DNA of 51,089 nucleotides, taken from NCBI GenBank assembly GCA_937920495.1, contig CALEUQ010000031.1, forward strand, positions 1 to 51,089, in the 5' to 3' direction. Positions 26,294 to 34,552 of this stretch are shown here, piece after piece. How positions within the stretch are numbered: the stretch's first letter is position 1; each line of letters opens with the position of its first letter. Below the pieces are notes generated by a model. The model searched no databases. It saw nothing but the letters and a program-made list of their open reading frames with translations, and was not told where the DNA came from. A program made the translations under genes and the position numbers. The DNA comes from an uncultured bacterium. Lineage in GTDB: Bacteria > Spirochaetota > UBA4802 > UB4802.

Positions 26294-26947
26294 ATGGGTG
26301 CAAAACCTGATTTTGCAATAGAAAATGAAGAATGCATAAAAGGCTGTAATATCATTGCTGGTATTGATGAAGCAGGAAGGGGCTCTTTAGCAGGGCCTCT
26401 TTCTGTTTCCATGGTTATCTATCCTGCCGAATATTTTAACAATCCCCCTGAAGAAATTCAATGTTACGTTGATGATTCAAAGAAGCTCACTCATAAAAAA
26501 CGCCTGCAGGCAAAAGAGATAATTACACGTTTTTGTTTATGGTGGGATTGCATTCTGATACCACCTGAGATTATTGACCAAAAGAATATAAACGGAGCCA
26601 CATACGTTGCCATTACCAGTCTACTGCAACAATGCCACTACACACCTGACATGCTTCTTATTGATGGCAATTTTTCGTTCCCGCTATCGCTGCCCTACCG
26701 TTCCATTGTTAAAGGGGATTGTTATTCGCTTTCCATTGCATCAGCGTCAATCATTGCAAAAGTAACACGCGACGAATATATGATACATATTAATCCACAA
26801 TATCCGGAATATGGTTTTGAACATCACAAGGGATATGCAACTGCAGAGCATATCAATGCCATAAAAAAATATGGGCCATCGCCGTTACACCGCAGGACCT
26901 ATGAACCGGTAGCAAGTTTATTGTATGCACTATCGCTATTTGAATGA
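26294..26947 (+). CDS. rnhB: Ribonuclease HII
   Basis: This 217-residue enzyme removes ribonucleotides from RNA-DNA hybrids, including single misincorporated ribonucleotides. The catalytic DE and substrate-binding GRG are in AGIDEAGRGSLAGP (Asp25, Glu26). Further landmarks are YVDDSKKLTHKKR, LLIDGNF with the third acidic residue, VKGDCYSLSIASASIIAKVTRD and YGFEHHKGYAT. It overlaps the next gene by 4 nt (ATGA). Its position after rplS matches the operon order in Bacillus and spirochaetes. Confidence 0.97.
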   Translation: MGAKPDFAIENEECIKGCNIIAGIDEAGRGSLAGPLSVSMVIYPAEYFNNPPEEIQCYVDDSKKLTHKKRLQAKEIITRFCLWWDCILIPPEIIDQKNINGATYVAITSLLQQCHYTPDMLLIDGNFSFPLSLPYRSIVKGDCYSLSIASASIIAKVTRDEYMIHINPQYPEYGFEHHKGYATAEHINAIKKYGPSPLHRRTYEPVASLLYALSLFE

Positions 26948-27915
26948 AAATTACAGATAACATAGTGAGCGCGCATCGCAGACAATCATCAACGCTGCAC
27001 TTAAAAAGCGGTCAGGTTGTTGTGGGTACAATCACCACACGATTAAACGCCACCACGGCTATGGTACGTGTGGGAAATCAGATTTTTGAAACCCGATTTG
27101 AAAAGGGGCTTCCGCAATCCAACCATATATTGCTACGATTTGACAAAATAGCTGGCAATCGCTTTATATTTTCACTGGTTGAACCAGGGGCTGCAAAAAA
27201 TGCTGATATACTCTGCGCAACACCTTCAAATCATGCGCTGTTTATGCAAAAGCTTACCACGGCAGATTCACTGACAGTGTTTTCAATCCACAAAGCACTT
27301 CTGGAGAGCATTACCAATCGCGAATATACGGTTACTGTGATTGCCCCGCTTTTACAGCGTTTATTAAAAAAAGGTGTGCCGGATCATCTACTGCAAAAAT
27401 TTTGTTACACTTTATCCAAAGACAGTGGTATAAGTGTAACTATGCATATATTACAAAATACTCAAAAATCTTTACACCACATTGAACTTAGTGATGATGA
27501 AATTCAAAGTCTTATGTCAATGATGTCAAAAGATGATATTGAAAGTCTTGTACACTATCTGGGCTGTAGTGCTAAAAATACATTCACGGTGCCATTGTAT
27601 GATGGAAATACATTCAGTGATGCGTATGTTCTTTCCGATGATAACTATGTGTGCATAGATGTAACTTTTTCACATTTAGGGAAACTGAATATAGTGATTT
27701 CAGGTAAGGATACAATAACGGTGAAAATATACTGCTTCAATGATGATGGATATAGCGTGCTACATCCACAGTGCCCAATGATAGCACACAGCATCCAGGA
27801 ACACACAGGCAAAAAAGCAGCCTGTAATTGTATACAAAGAAGCGATTGGGAAGAAAAAATTATTGCATTAATTAACAATATGTATATACAATATAGTATT
27901 GATTATTCAGTATAG
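26944..27915 (+). CDS. FliK/YlqG-like protein preceding an FlhB C-terminal-like gene
   Basis: This 323-residue soluble protein has no name I can give with certainty. It starts with a small beta-rich segment (residues 13-85: LKSGQVVVGTIT, GNQIFETRF). A helical middle follows, then a C-terminal domain (about 220-300: VCIDVTFSHLGKLNIVISGKDTITVKIYC) with the alternating pattern of the FliK hook-length-control C-terminal fold. Its position between rnhB and an FlhB C-terminal homologue is that of ylqG in Bacillus subtilis, which supports the call. It overlaps rnhB by 4 nt. Confidence 0.6.
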   Translation: MKITDNIVSAHRRQSSTLHLKSGQVVVGTITTRLNATTAMVRVGNQIFETRFEKGLPQSNHILLRFDKIAGNRFIFSLVEPGAAKNADILCATPSNHALFMQKLTTADSLTVFSIHKALLESITNREYTVTVIAPLLQRLLKKGVPDHLLQKFCYTLSKDSGISVTMHILQNTQKSLHHIELSDDEIQSLMSMMSKDDIESLVHYLGCSAKNTFTVPLYDGNTFSDAYVLSDDNYVCIDVTFSHLGKLNIVISGKDTITVKIYCFNDDGYSVLHPQCPMIAHSIQEHTGKKAACNCIQRSDWEEKIIALINNMYIQYSIDYSV

Positions 27916-27926
27916 GAAAGCCTATA

Positions 27927-28199
27927 ATGGAAGAAATCGCTGTAGCACTACACTATGCAGTAGAAGAACAGATTCCCAGAATCATTGCTAAGGGAAAGGG
28001 AAAACTGGCAAAAAGTATTCTTGACAAAGCAAAAGAGTGTAATATACCTATTTATGAGGATAAAGATTTAGCGGTAGTACTTGCATCACTTGAAGCTGGT
28101 TCATGTATACCCGAAAACCTTTATAATGCTGTGGCAGTAGTTTTGGCATATTGTTACCAGATAAACAGCGATTTTAGACATAAATTGAATTTAAAATAG
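27927..28199 (+). CDS. FlhB C-terminal-domain homologue (YlqH/FlhX type)
   Basis: This 90-residue protein corresponds to the cytoplasmic export-switch domain of FlhB/YscU without the membrane part. The IAVALHY start, PRIIAKGKGKLAKSIL and IPIYEDKDLAVVL...EAGSCIPENLYNAVAVVLAY match that domain. The NPTH autocleavage motif is missing, as is usual for stand-alone versions. It follows the FliK-like gene by 11 nt. In the full-length proteins FliK interacts with this domain, so the pair probably works together; no flagellar gene is present in the window to show how. Confidence 0.85.
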   Translation: MEEIAVALHYAVEEQIPRIIAKGKGKLAKSILDKAKECNIPIYEDKDLAVVLASLEAGSCIPENLYNAVAVVLAYCYQINSDFRHKLNLK

Positions 28200-28208
28200 T
28201 GCAGTTTT

Positions 28209-28222
28209 TACTTTATAAAGTA
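28209..28222. repeat. 14-bp perfect palindrome
   Basis: TACTTTATAAAGTA lies between the FlhB-like gene and the HD-GYP gene, and is partly repeated just downstream (TATAAAGT). It could be a weak hairpin or a protein-binding site. No T-run follows, so it is not a good terminator. Confidence 0.35.
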
Positions 28223-28276
28223 TAAAGTGCTCTCATCAATATGTGAATATAGGGAAAACATAAAAATTTGACAACT

Positions 28277-29467
28277 ATGGCTGAAATGCGAAAAATACCT
28301 GTTGACGAGCTTAAACCCGGAATGCGGTTTGACAAACCCGTGTATATAGACAGTAACAATATGCTGGTTGCTGCCAATGTATCCATCAAGCTTGATGATA
28401 TAAAAAAGCTCATGCGCTGGGGCGTAAGCGAGGTTGAGACTGCCGGCAATTTAGTGTCAACCGAACAGGAAATCAAGGCAGCAACAGCCCGCGCAACCAT
28501 GACCGAAAGTGACGAAGCAAAGAAGATCATTGATGATTACAACAAACTTCTTACCCAGCGAGTGCCATTGATAGAAATACATAAAGAAGCATGTAAGGCA
28601 GTAGCAAATGTCCACAATGCCATAAAAGCAGATGAACCATTCGCCATTGACGAAATCGATGTTTCTTTGACAAAGATTATTGAAATCATGAAGAATTATC
28701 CCAATATTTTTCTATTCCTCTATGGGCTGGAAGAAGGGAAAAATTATCTGGTTGTTCATTCTGTAAACGTTACGTTTTACTCATTGCTTATAGGCATGGC
28801 ATTGAAGTATGCGCCTCTCAAACTGCGTGAACTGGGCATAGGCACCATGCTTATAGATGCAGGAATGATCAAATTGCCTGCATACATTATGCACAAGCAA
28901 TCAAACCTCACCGAACATGAATTTAACCAGATAAAAACACATCCTTTGCATGGATATAAAGCATTGCGGCAACTGGGTAAGATACCTGAAAAAAGTGCCC
29001 TTATATGCCTGCAACATCATGAACAATATGATGGCAAAGGATACCCCCGAGGATTAAAAGGCACGCAAATTGATGAATATGCACGTATTGCAGCCATAGC
29101 TGATTCATACGAAGCCCAGATAGCAAACAGGGCATACCGCAAACGTATATTTTTTTATCAGGCTATGAAAAATCTTCTTTCAAGCGGCATCAATAAGTTT
29201 GACCCTGTAATACTAAGAGTATTCCTTTCACGCATGTCAGTGTATCCTATTGGTTCTTTAGTTGAGCTTAATAATGGCACCATTGGTATAGTGATTGGTT
29301 CTATGCCTCAGAAGCCTTTACGCCCTATTGTGAAACTTATTATCGATTCAAATAAACAACGTTTTACTGACACTATTATCGTTAATCTTCTGGAAGAAAA
29401 AGCATTATATATAACACGTGCACTTGATGAAACCGAAATTGGCGTGAATCTTTTTGAAGTACTGTAA
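28277..29467 (+). CDS. HD-GYP domain protein with a degenerate HD dyad
   Basis: This is a 396-residue protein. The N-terminal domain (about 1-110) starts KIPVDELKPGMRFDKPVYI, as in many HD-GYP proteins. The HD-GYP domain spans about 145-310: VVHSVNV, KTHPLHG, LQHHEQYDGKGYPRGL and IADSYEA. The canonical HDIGK reads IDAGM (Ile193, Asp194), so the metal-binding His is replaced and the Lys is lost. A C-terminal PilZ-like or beta domain follows (YPIGSLVELNNGTIGIVIG). HD-GYP enzymes hydrolyse cyclic di-GMP; loss of a metal ligand suggests a binding or reduced-activity role. The ATG at 28277 is used; a TTG at 28268 is possible. Confidence 0.87.
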   Translation: MAEMRKIPVDELKPGMRFDKPVYIDSNNMLVAANVSIKLDDIKKLMRWGVSEVETAGNLVSTEQEIKAATARATMTESDEAKKIIDDYNKLLTQRVPLIEIHKEACKAVANVHNAIKADEPFAIDEIDVSLTKIIEIMKNYPNIFLFLYGLEEGKNYLVVHSVNVTFYSLLIGMALKYAPLKLRELGIGTMLIDAGMIKLPAYIMHKQSNLTEHEFNQIKTHPLHGYKALRQLGKIPEKSALICLQHHEQYDGKGYPRGLKGTQIDEYARIAAIADSYEAQIANRAYRKRIFFYQAMKNLLSSGINKFDPVILRVFLSRMSVYPIGSLVELNNGTIGIVIGSMPQKPLRPIVKLIIDSNKQRFTDTIIVNLLEEKALYITRALDETEIGVNLFEVL

Positions 29468-29499
29468 TCTACAACATAGACATAGAGCGGAGTACAACA

Positions 29500-29853
29500 A
29501 TGAACAACCATCAGTACGGCAATGAAGGGGAATCTCTTGCCAGAGACTTTATTGAACAACATGGTTTTACTGTTATAGAACAGAATTTCCGGTACGGACG
29601 GTATGGGGAAATTGACATAATAGCACAAAAGGAAAAGCTACTGGTGTTTTTTGAAGTGAAAACACGCCATTCATCAGCATACGGAAATCCATCATACGCG
29701 ATCACCGGGAAGAAGATTAAGGCTTTGCGCGCTGTGGCAACATATTTCCTGTTGAAAAACCCAGAGTACAACAGCACACACTATACACTGCGGTTTGACT
29801 GCATATCTATAGTGGGACACACCATAGAATGGCTGCAGGATATAATACGGTAA
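29500..29853 (+). CDS. YraN/UPF0102 family nuclease-fold protein
   Basis: This 117-residue protein has the restriction-endonuclease-like core of the YraN family. Motifs are GNEGESLARDFIEQHGF, YGEIDIIAQ (catalytic-type Asp) and VFFEVKTR (ExK). The family is linked to DNA processing in competence and recombination, without a settled role. The ATG lies 32 nt after the HD-GYP gene with a GAGCGGAG ribosome-binding site. It is convergent with the sulfatase-fold gene (2-bp gap). Confidence 0.9.
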   Translation: MNNHQYGNEGESLARDFIEQHGFTVIEQNFRYGRYGEIDIIAQKEKLLVFFEVKTRHSSAYGNPSYAITGKKIKALRAVATYFLLKNPEYNSTHYTLRFDCISIVGHTIEWLQDIIR

Positions 29854-29855
29854 AC

Positions 29856-32069
29856 TTAACGCGCACCACCGTTTTGAATATATCCCCATTGTTTAAGCAG
29901 CGTATTCATTTCATCAGAGATAGCTACATTTTCTGAAACCTTCTGTATGCCCCCCCTGTGCGGTGTACTCCACACAATTAATTCATCAGGGAATAGACGT
30001 AGTGCTGCATCATCAGGCATTTTCTGTAACAGGCTTTGCGTGGTATCAAATACGTAGGTACTGCCCATTCTGGGTAGAATTGTTCCACTGTATCCCCACA
30101 CCACAGCCCCATTTTCAGATTGGATGTAATAGCTGGTGCGAGCGGGAATGGTGGAAAAAAACAGTCTTTGCCCCTTTTTAAGGCTAAATGTATACTGCTG
30201 TCTGTTGATTTTTTTCACCACTCCATCGGAATGTACTGTATAAAAAAAACCTTCAGCAACACTGATACTTCCACTGGCATCTTTTTTTGCATATAATACA
30301 TTCTCAGGTTGTGTAAAGCGCAATGCAAAAAGCTTCTGCTGCATTTCACTGGCTTTTATTTTGTCCATATCAACAATATTAGTGAGCTCATCAGGATCCT
30401 TACTCACATCGTAAAGTTCACGATACTCACTCACTACAGCTGCTCCCCAGTGATGCGGCTTAATCCCAAATCCATAGAATTTTTCTATATATTTATAATT
30501 ATCGATACGCACGCCATACATAAGCCTTCCTTCAGTATACACAGGCCTATCCGCATGCTCTGACCCCATGATAAGCGGCATTAAGCTTTTTCCCTGATGA
30601 CTATCTGGAATACTAAAGCCAGTAAGTTCACACACGGTTGGTGCTATATCAATATTGCGCACCTGATGGGTAACCTTCACAGGCACTTTGAATGTACCCT
30701 TAACAGGCTTAATGATCAACGGTACATGAAGCTCTTCATCAAACAATGTTTGTCCATGAGTAAAAATTGATTTTTTTTCAGTGTATGGGCTCTGGCTGTG
30801 CGCTTCATTAAATACTTCGCCGTGATCGCTGGTTATTACAATAATGGTGTTGTCATACAGATGCAGGGTTTTCAACGTACTAACTATCCTGCCAATATAA
30901 TCATCAGTGTAGGCAACTTCACCCAGGTAGCGTCTAAACCACGGATGTACACCTTTGATTGATGTTCGCAGTGGTTCAAGATATTGCGCGGGCGGTATGT
31001 AGGCATTGTGGGGTGCATTGAAATTTATAAAAAGAAAAAATGGCTTATCCCTGTTTTTAGTAAGCCACTGTATCACTTCATCAGCAATATCCATTGTGTC
31101 TTCCCACTGACGCTGGTATTCGGACATATCGTCAAAACCCAAATCAACGCCAATACCCGAATGGTCCAGAATAAACGCGTTGTTGCCAATGGAACGCGTA
31201 ATATACCCTTGTGCAGAAAACATGACAGGCAGGGGCATCACGTTACTTTGCGTATAAAAATATTTCTTTTCCTGCTGAGATACCTGAAAGTAGTAAATGT
31301 TAACACCTGTTGATGAACCATATACCGAAGCAAGCATGGCAATGGTTGAAGGACGCGTCCAGTTTGCTACCACATAATGGTTGGTAAATACAGCACCATC
31401 ATGTGCAAGCGCATCCATGCAAGGCGTAATGGTATACTTGGGTATAATACAGTGTACCGCATCAGCACGCAACGCATCAATTGAGATAAACACCACATTT
31501 GGTTTTTTCATGTCATTATCGCTATGCTTCACTACCGCATTGGCAATAAAACAATATGCGGTATCGTTTGCATGCGATTGGAATTCCATAACAAGCTTAG
31601 CATCACCACTTGACGCAGGCACGCTACATATTATAGATTTAAATGATAATGATGAAATATCATATTCACCTAAAACTATTTTTTTTTGGGGCGATAGTAA
31701 CTGTACAGTAAGCGTACCCTGTCCAATTGATGCACAGTCAAACACAAGCTCTCCGTTATAGTGCAGAGGAAAAGAAGCGCGTGCTAACTTTTCTTTTGTT
31801 GCAGCAAGTACCAGTGCACGGGTTGTCTTTGACCATTTTTTCTTTTTATCCACATCATACGCAATTTTCACAATATAGGGCTTCTGCATCCATGGATCAA
31901 CATAGACTGCATCAGAATATAGATTGTGTAAAAGTGTAACATCATAATCTATAGCCACATCAGTATGTAGCAGATTGGTCAATACAGGCTTGCCACCGCA
32001 GGCAGTACATAGCACTATGATTAGTATCCAGTACGTTAAAGAATATCTTTGCATATACATTATATACAT
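29856..32069 (-). CDS. Lipoprotein of the sulfatase/alkaline phosphatase superfamily
   Basis: This 737-residue membrane-anchored enzyme has a signal peptide and lipobox LCTAC (Cys24). A beta-rich N-terminal part precedes the catalytic domain, which starts VVFISIDALRADAV (metal ligand Asp198) and includes ITSDHGEVFNE with the distal Asp-His ligands. The nucleophile position reads NWTRPST (Thr238) rather than the C/SxPxR needed for formylglycine. It is therefore more likely a Thr-dependent phosphohydrolase or phosphotransferase than a classical sulfatase, which is inference. The C-terminal 140 residues form a separate beta domain. The start may be the Met at 32060 or 32054. Substrate is unknown. 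Confidence 0.85.
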   Translation of the reverse strand: MYIMYMQRYSLTYWILIIVLCTACGGKPVLTNLLHTDVAIDYDVTLLHNLYSDAVYVDPWMQKPYIVKIAYDVDKKKKWSKTTRALVLAATKEKLARASFPLHYNGELVFDCASIGQGTLTVQLLSPQKKIVLGEYDISSLSFKSIICSVPASSGDAKLVMEFQSHANDTAYCFIANAVVKHSDNDMKKPNVVFISIDALRADAVHCIIPKYTITPCMDALAHDGAVFTNHYVVANWTRPSTIAMLASVYGSSTGVNIYYFQVSQQEKKYFYTQSNVMPLPVMFSAQGYITRSIGNNAFILDHSGIGVDLGFDDMSEYQRQWEDTMDIADEVIQWLTKNRDKPFFLFINFNAPHNAYIPPAQYLEPLRTSIKGVHPWFRRYLGEVAYTDDYIGRIVSTLKTLHLYDNTIIVITSDHGEVFNEAHSQSPYTEKKSIFTHGQTLFDEELHVPLIIKPVKGTFKVPVKVTHQVRNIDIAPTVCELTGFSIPDSHQGKSLMPLIMGSEHADRPVYTEGRLMYGVRIDNYKYIEKFYGFGIKPHHWGAAVVSEYRELYDVSKDPDELTNIVDMDKIKASEMQQKLFALRFTQPENVLYAKKDASGSISVAEGFFYTVHSDGVVKKINRQQYTFSLKKGQRLFFSTIPARTSYYIQSENGAVVWGYSGTILPRMGSTYVFDTTQSLLQKMPDDAALRLFPDELIVWSTPHRGGIQKVSENVAISDEMNTLLKQWGYIQNGGAR

Positions 32070-32205
32070 TCCAATTTTTCAATCTTGTGCATACAGTACA
32101 AAGGGCAGGATTATTGCAATAAAATTTTCTTAATTGTCAACATTTAAACACTTTACAAATCAACTATCGCTCTGCTACTGTTTACATTTGCAAAGGCACA
32201 TTACT

Positions 32206-32868
32206 ATGAATAAGCTATATGTAATATCGTTGCTGGCTCTTTTGGTTTCCTGCAAAACACAGTTTGGCCTTGTGCATACTGTACAATCGCCTGATGGTTC
32301 ATCCGTGGTAGTACAAAACCTTGGCGATATTATCGTCACGGTGGAGCCATTTACTACAGATACCTGGTCACGAATTGCCAAAAGCAGCCAGTTTATCGAC
32401 AGGTCCAAGACCGGCAGATTGCCCAAAATACCATTTTTTTTGATACTTATAGAAAATAAAAGCACTCAGCCACTACGCGTCAAAGAGATTGCAATTATCT
32501 ATAGCGGCATGCGCTTACCTGTTTTGACAAAAGATGAATTAAAGAATTATTTATCCTCGCCTGCGTATGAATTCATAAAATCAGAAGAGTTATGCACCCC
32601 TTTGCGATTGCTCACATATTCTGGTAAAATACAAAATATTAATTTTGCACTTGACGTTGTCCCTTTTACCTTACCATTTATACCACCCAAAGATATTCAT
32701 TGTGCGATAGTAGCCGGCAAATGGATACCTGTAAATGAACAAAAATTCACCGTAGAAATAGTACTACAATTTCCTGATAATGAAAAAATTGTTGATTGTA
32801 CTTTTATACGCCAGGAATATAGGACAAAAGGCACACATTTTATAAAACCAAAACTGGAGGAACACTAA
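32206..32868 (+). CDS. Putative lipoprotein of unknown function
   Basis: This 220-residue protein has a short lipoprotein signal (MNKLYVISLLALLVSC, Cys16). A beta-rich domain follows, including GRLPKIPFFLILIENKSTQPLRV, suggestive of an immunoglobulin-like or DUF fold. The longer open frame from 32134 would bury the lipobox, so the ATG at 32206 is chosen. The stop shares a base with the gatC ATG (TAATG), so it is co-translated with gatC, an unusual partner. One iterated octamer lies upstream (32163-32170) and one inside (32704-32711). Function is not recognised. Confidence 0.72.
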   Translation: MNKLYVISLLALLVSCKTQFGLVHTVQSPDGSSVVVQNLGDIIVTVEPFTTDTWSRIAKSSQFIDRSKTGRLPKIPFFLILIENKSTQPLRVKEIAIIYSGMRLPVLTKDELKNYLSSPAYEFIKSEELCTPLRLLTYSGKIQNINFALDVVPFTLPFIPPKDIHCAIVAGKWIPVNEQKFTVEIVLQFPDNEKIVDCTFIRQEYRTKGTHFIKPKLEEH

Positions 32869-33164
32869 TGAAATTTGATGAATCCGTGATACATCACGTA
32901 TGTCAGCTGGCACGATTGGAGCTTTCAGTACAGGAAAAACAGGAATTCACCAGGCAGCTTGAAGATATTATCCGCTACGTTGAAAAGATAAACCAGCTTG
33001 ATACACACAATGTACAGCCTGCTGACCATATAGTGCCATTATCCAATGTATTCAGAGATGACATAGCAAAGGAATCATTACCTGTTGCTGAAGTTGAAAA
33101 AATAGCTCCGCAATTTGAAAAAAGCCATTTTGTTGTACCACGCATTATTGAGGAGATAGAATGA
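32868..33164 (+). CDS. gatC: Asp/Glu-tRNA amidotransferase subunit C
   Basis: This 98-residue small subunit of the GatCAB amidotransferase makes Gln-tRNA or Asn-tRNA from misacylated precursors. It shows the family pattern: VCQLARLELSVQEKQEF, QLEDIIRYVEKINQLDT, PLSNVFRDD and FVVPRIIE. An AGGA ribosome-binding site lies in the end of the lipoprotein gene. gatA and gatB are not in this window, so the subunits are encoded separately. It overlaps thpR by 4 nt. Confidence 0.95.
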   Translation: MKFDESVIHHVCQLARLELSVQEKQEFTRQLEDIIRYVEKINQLDTHNVQPADHIVPLSNVFRDDIAKESLPVAEVEKIAPQFEKSHFVVPRIIEEIE

Positions 33165-33724
33165 ACAGGCTGTTTATTGCGTTACCCATTGACCGGGAAA
33201 TCATTACCAATCTTAATTCTGTATATACAACGCTATCGCAATATAATGATATACTGAAAGTTGTTGAGCCATCATTATATCATTTAACACTGAAATTTTT
33301 TGGCCAGTGTCAGGGCAACGTTGCACGGGCAATTGAGTCCGAGTTTGTATCATTACGTTTTTCTATTCCACCCATACCCTATTCTGTAAAAGGCATGGGG
33401 ATGTTTCCCAATAGCAAAAATCCATCAGTAATCTGGACGGCGATAGTAACCGATACTACACTCTTAGGACAGATTGTTGCCCACATTGAGAATTTTGCAA
33501 AGAAGTACGGCATCAAAGAGGAAGATCGCCCCTTTGTGCCACACCTGACGTTAGCACGCATACGAAAGGGCCGCAAGCTAACCGAAGCGCTGCACAAACG
33601 CCTGCACACATTTGCCATTCAGGAGTTTGGTGCCGCATCGTTTGACCGTGTGATACTTTTTTCATCAAAGCTCACACCACAGGGACCAATATATACACAG
33701 TTACACGAAATTACATTAAAATAA
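33161..33724 (+). CDS. thpR: RNA 2',3'-cyclic phosphodiesterase (2H family)
   Basis: This 187-residue member of the 2H phosphoesterase (LigT) family opens RNA 2',3'-cyclic phosphates. Both catalytic HxTx motifs are intact: YHLTLKF (His41, Thr43) and PHLTLARI (about residue 127). The N-terminus RLFIALPID and the C-terminal FSSKLTPQGPIYTQL are also typical. ATGA overlap with gatC shows translational coupling. An octamer at 33440-33447 lies in the coding sequence, with a variant (GCTATCGC) at 33232. Confidence 0.93.
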   Translation: MNRLFIALPIDREIITNLNSVYTTLSQYNDILKVVEPSLYHLTLKFFGQCQGNVARAIESEFVSLRFSIPPIPYSVKGMGMFPNSKNPSVIWTAIVTDTTLLGQIVAHIENFAKKYGIKEEDRPFVPHLTLARIRKGRKLTEALHKRLHTFAIQEFGAASFDRVILFSSKLTPQGPIYTQLHEITLK

Positions 33725-33784
33725 TTATTGAATTAACCCTGCAATCATGCTATGATTATAAATTGAATTTTTGTGGAGGTAAAT

Positions 33785-34099
33785 ATGGCACATATACTTG
33801 AAGTAAATGACATCAATTTTAATTCAGAGGTACTGGAACATCCCGGCAAAGTGCTGGTGGATTTCTGGGCTCCGTGGTGTGGCCCATGCCGGATGCAGGC
33901 TCCAATTTTAGAAAAGTTAGCTTCAGATCCTGCAACAAAAACAAAGATAGTAAAAGTAAACACCGATAATAACCCTGAAACAGCACAGCGTTATGGTATA
34001 TCATCCATACCAACACTTATCCTTTTTGAAAACGGCAAGGAAATTGACCGCATGGTTGGCGTTCAGCCTGAAAATGTTCTTAAACACAAGCTTTCGTAA
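33785..34099 (+). CDS. trxA: Thioredoxin
   Basis: This 104-residue classical thioredoxin has the active site WCGPC (Cys32, Cys35) in VDFWAPWCGPCRM. The conserved cis-Pro is in ISSIPTLILFENG and the Asp of the core strand is present. It reduces cytoplasmic disulfides with NADPH through thioredoxin reductase (not in the window). GGAGGTAAAT precedes the ATG at 33785; an in-frame GTG at 33773 lies on the ribosome-binding site and is rejected. Confidence 0.97.
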   Translation: MAHILEVNDINFNSEVLEHPGKVLVDFWAPWCGPCRMQAPILEKLASDPATKTKIVKVNTDNNPETAQRYGISSIPTLILFENGKEIDRMVGVQPENVLKHKLS

Positions 34100-34102
34100 T
34101 CA

Positions 34103-34552
34103 ATGCGTGCGGTTATACAACGAGTAACAAAGGCATCTGTTGAAGTTGAAGGCAAAACTATTGCGTCTATAAATAAGGGGTTGTGCGTTCTTGTTGGCTT
34201 TACCGCCACTGATACAGAAAAGGATCTTCACTATATCTGTCAGAAAATTATAGGGCTCAGGATTTTTGATGATGATAATGCATGTATGAATCTTTCAATT
34301 GCTGATGTTGGGGGAGAGCTCCTCATTGTTCCGCAATTTACATTGTATGGCGATGCACGCAAAGGCCGAAGGCCTTCATTTTCTGACGCCATGGAACCAC
34401 AAAAAGCATCACAGCTTTTTGACACGTTTGTTACGATGTGCGCACAACAGTATCCAGAAGTACAACAAGGAAAATTCCAGGCCTATATGCAGCTTTGGCT
34501 TATCAATGATGGACCTGTTACAATACTGTTAGATAGCTGTAAACTATTTTGA
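34103..34552 (+). CDS. dtd: D-aminoacyl-tRNA deacylase
   Basis: This 149-residue homodimeric editing enzyme frees tRNAs from D-amino acids and glycine. Signatures are MRAVIQRVTKASVEV, QFTLYGDARKGRRPSF (about 78-93) and the cross-subunit NDGPVTILLDS. The usual SQFTL motif reads PQFTL here, a Ser-to-Pro change at a conserved position next to the active site; the rest is standard. It starts 3 nt after trxA. Its last 9 bp overlap the convergent TPR gene. Confidence 0.95.
   Translation: MRAVIQRVTKASVEVEGKTIASINKGLCVLVGFTATDTEKDLHYICQKIIGLRIFDDDNACMNLSIADVGGELLIVPQFTLYGDARKGRRPSFSDAMEPQKASQLFDTFVTMCAQQYPEVQQGKFQAYMQLWLINDGPVTILLDSCKLF

Noticed and set aside
27927-28199. Autocleaving FlhB/YscU export switch
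   Set aside because: The NPTH cleavage motif and the membrane domain are absent; it is only the C-terminal domain type.
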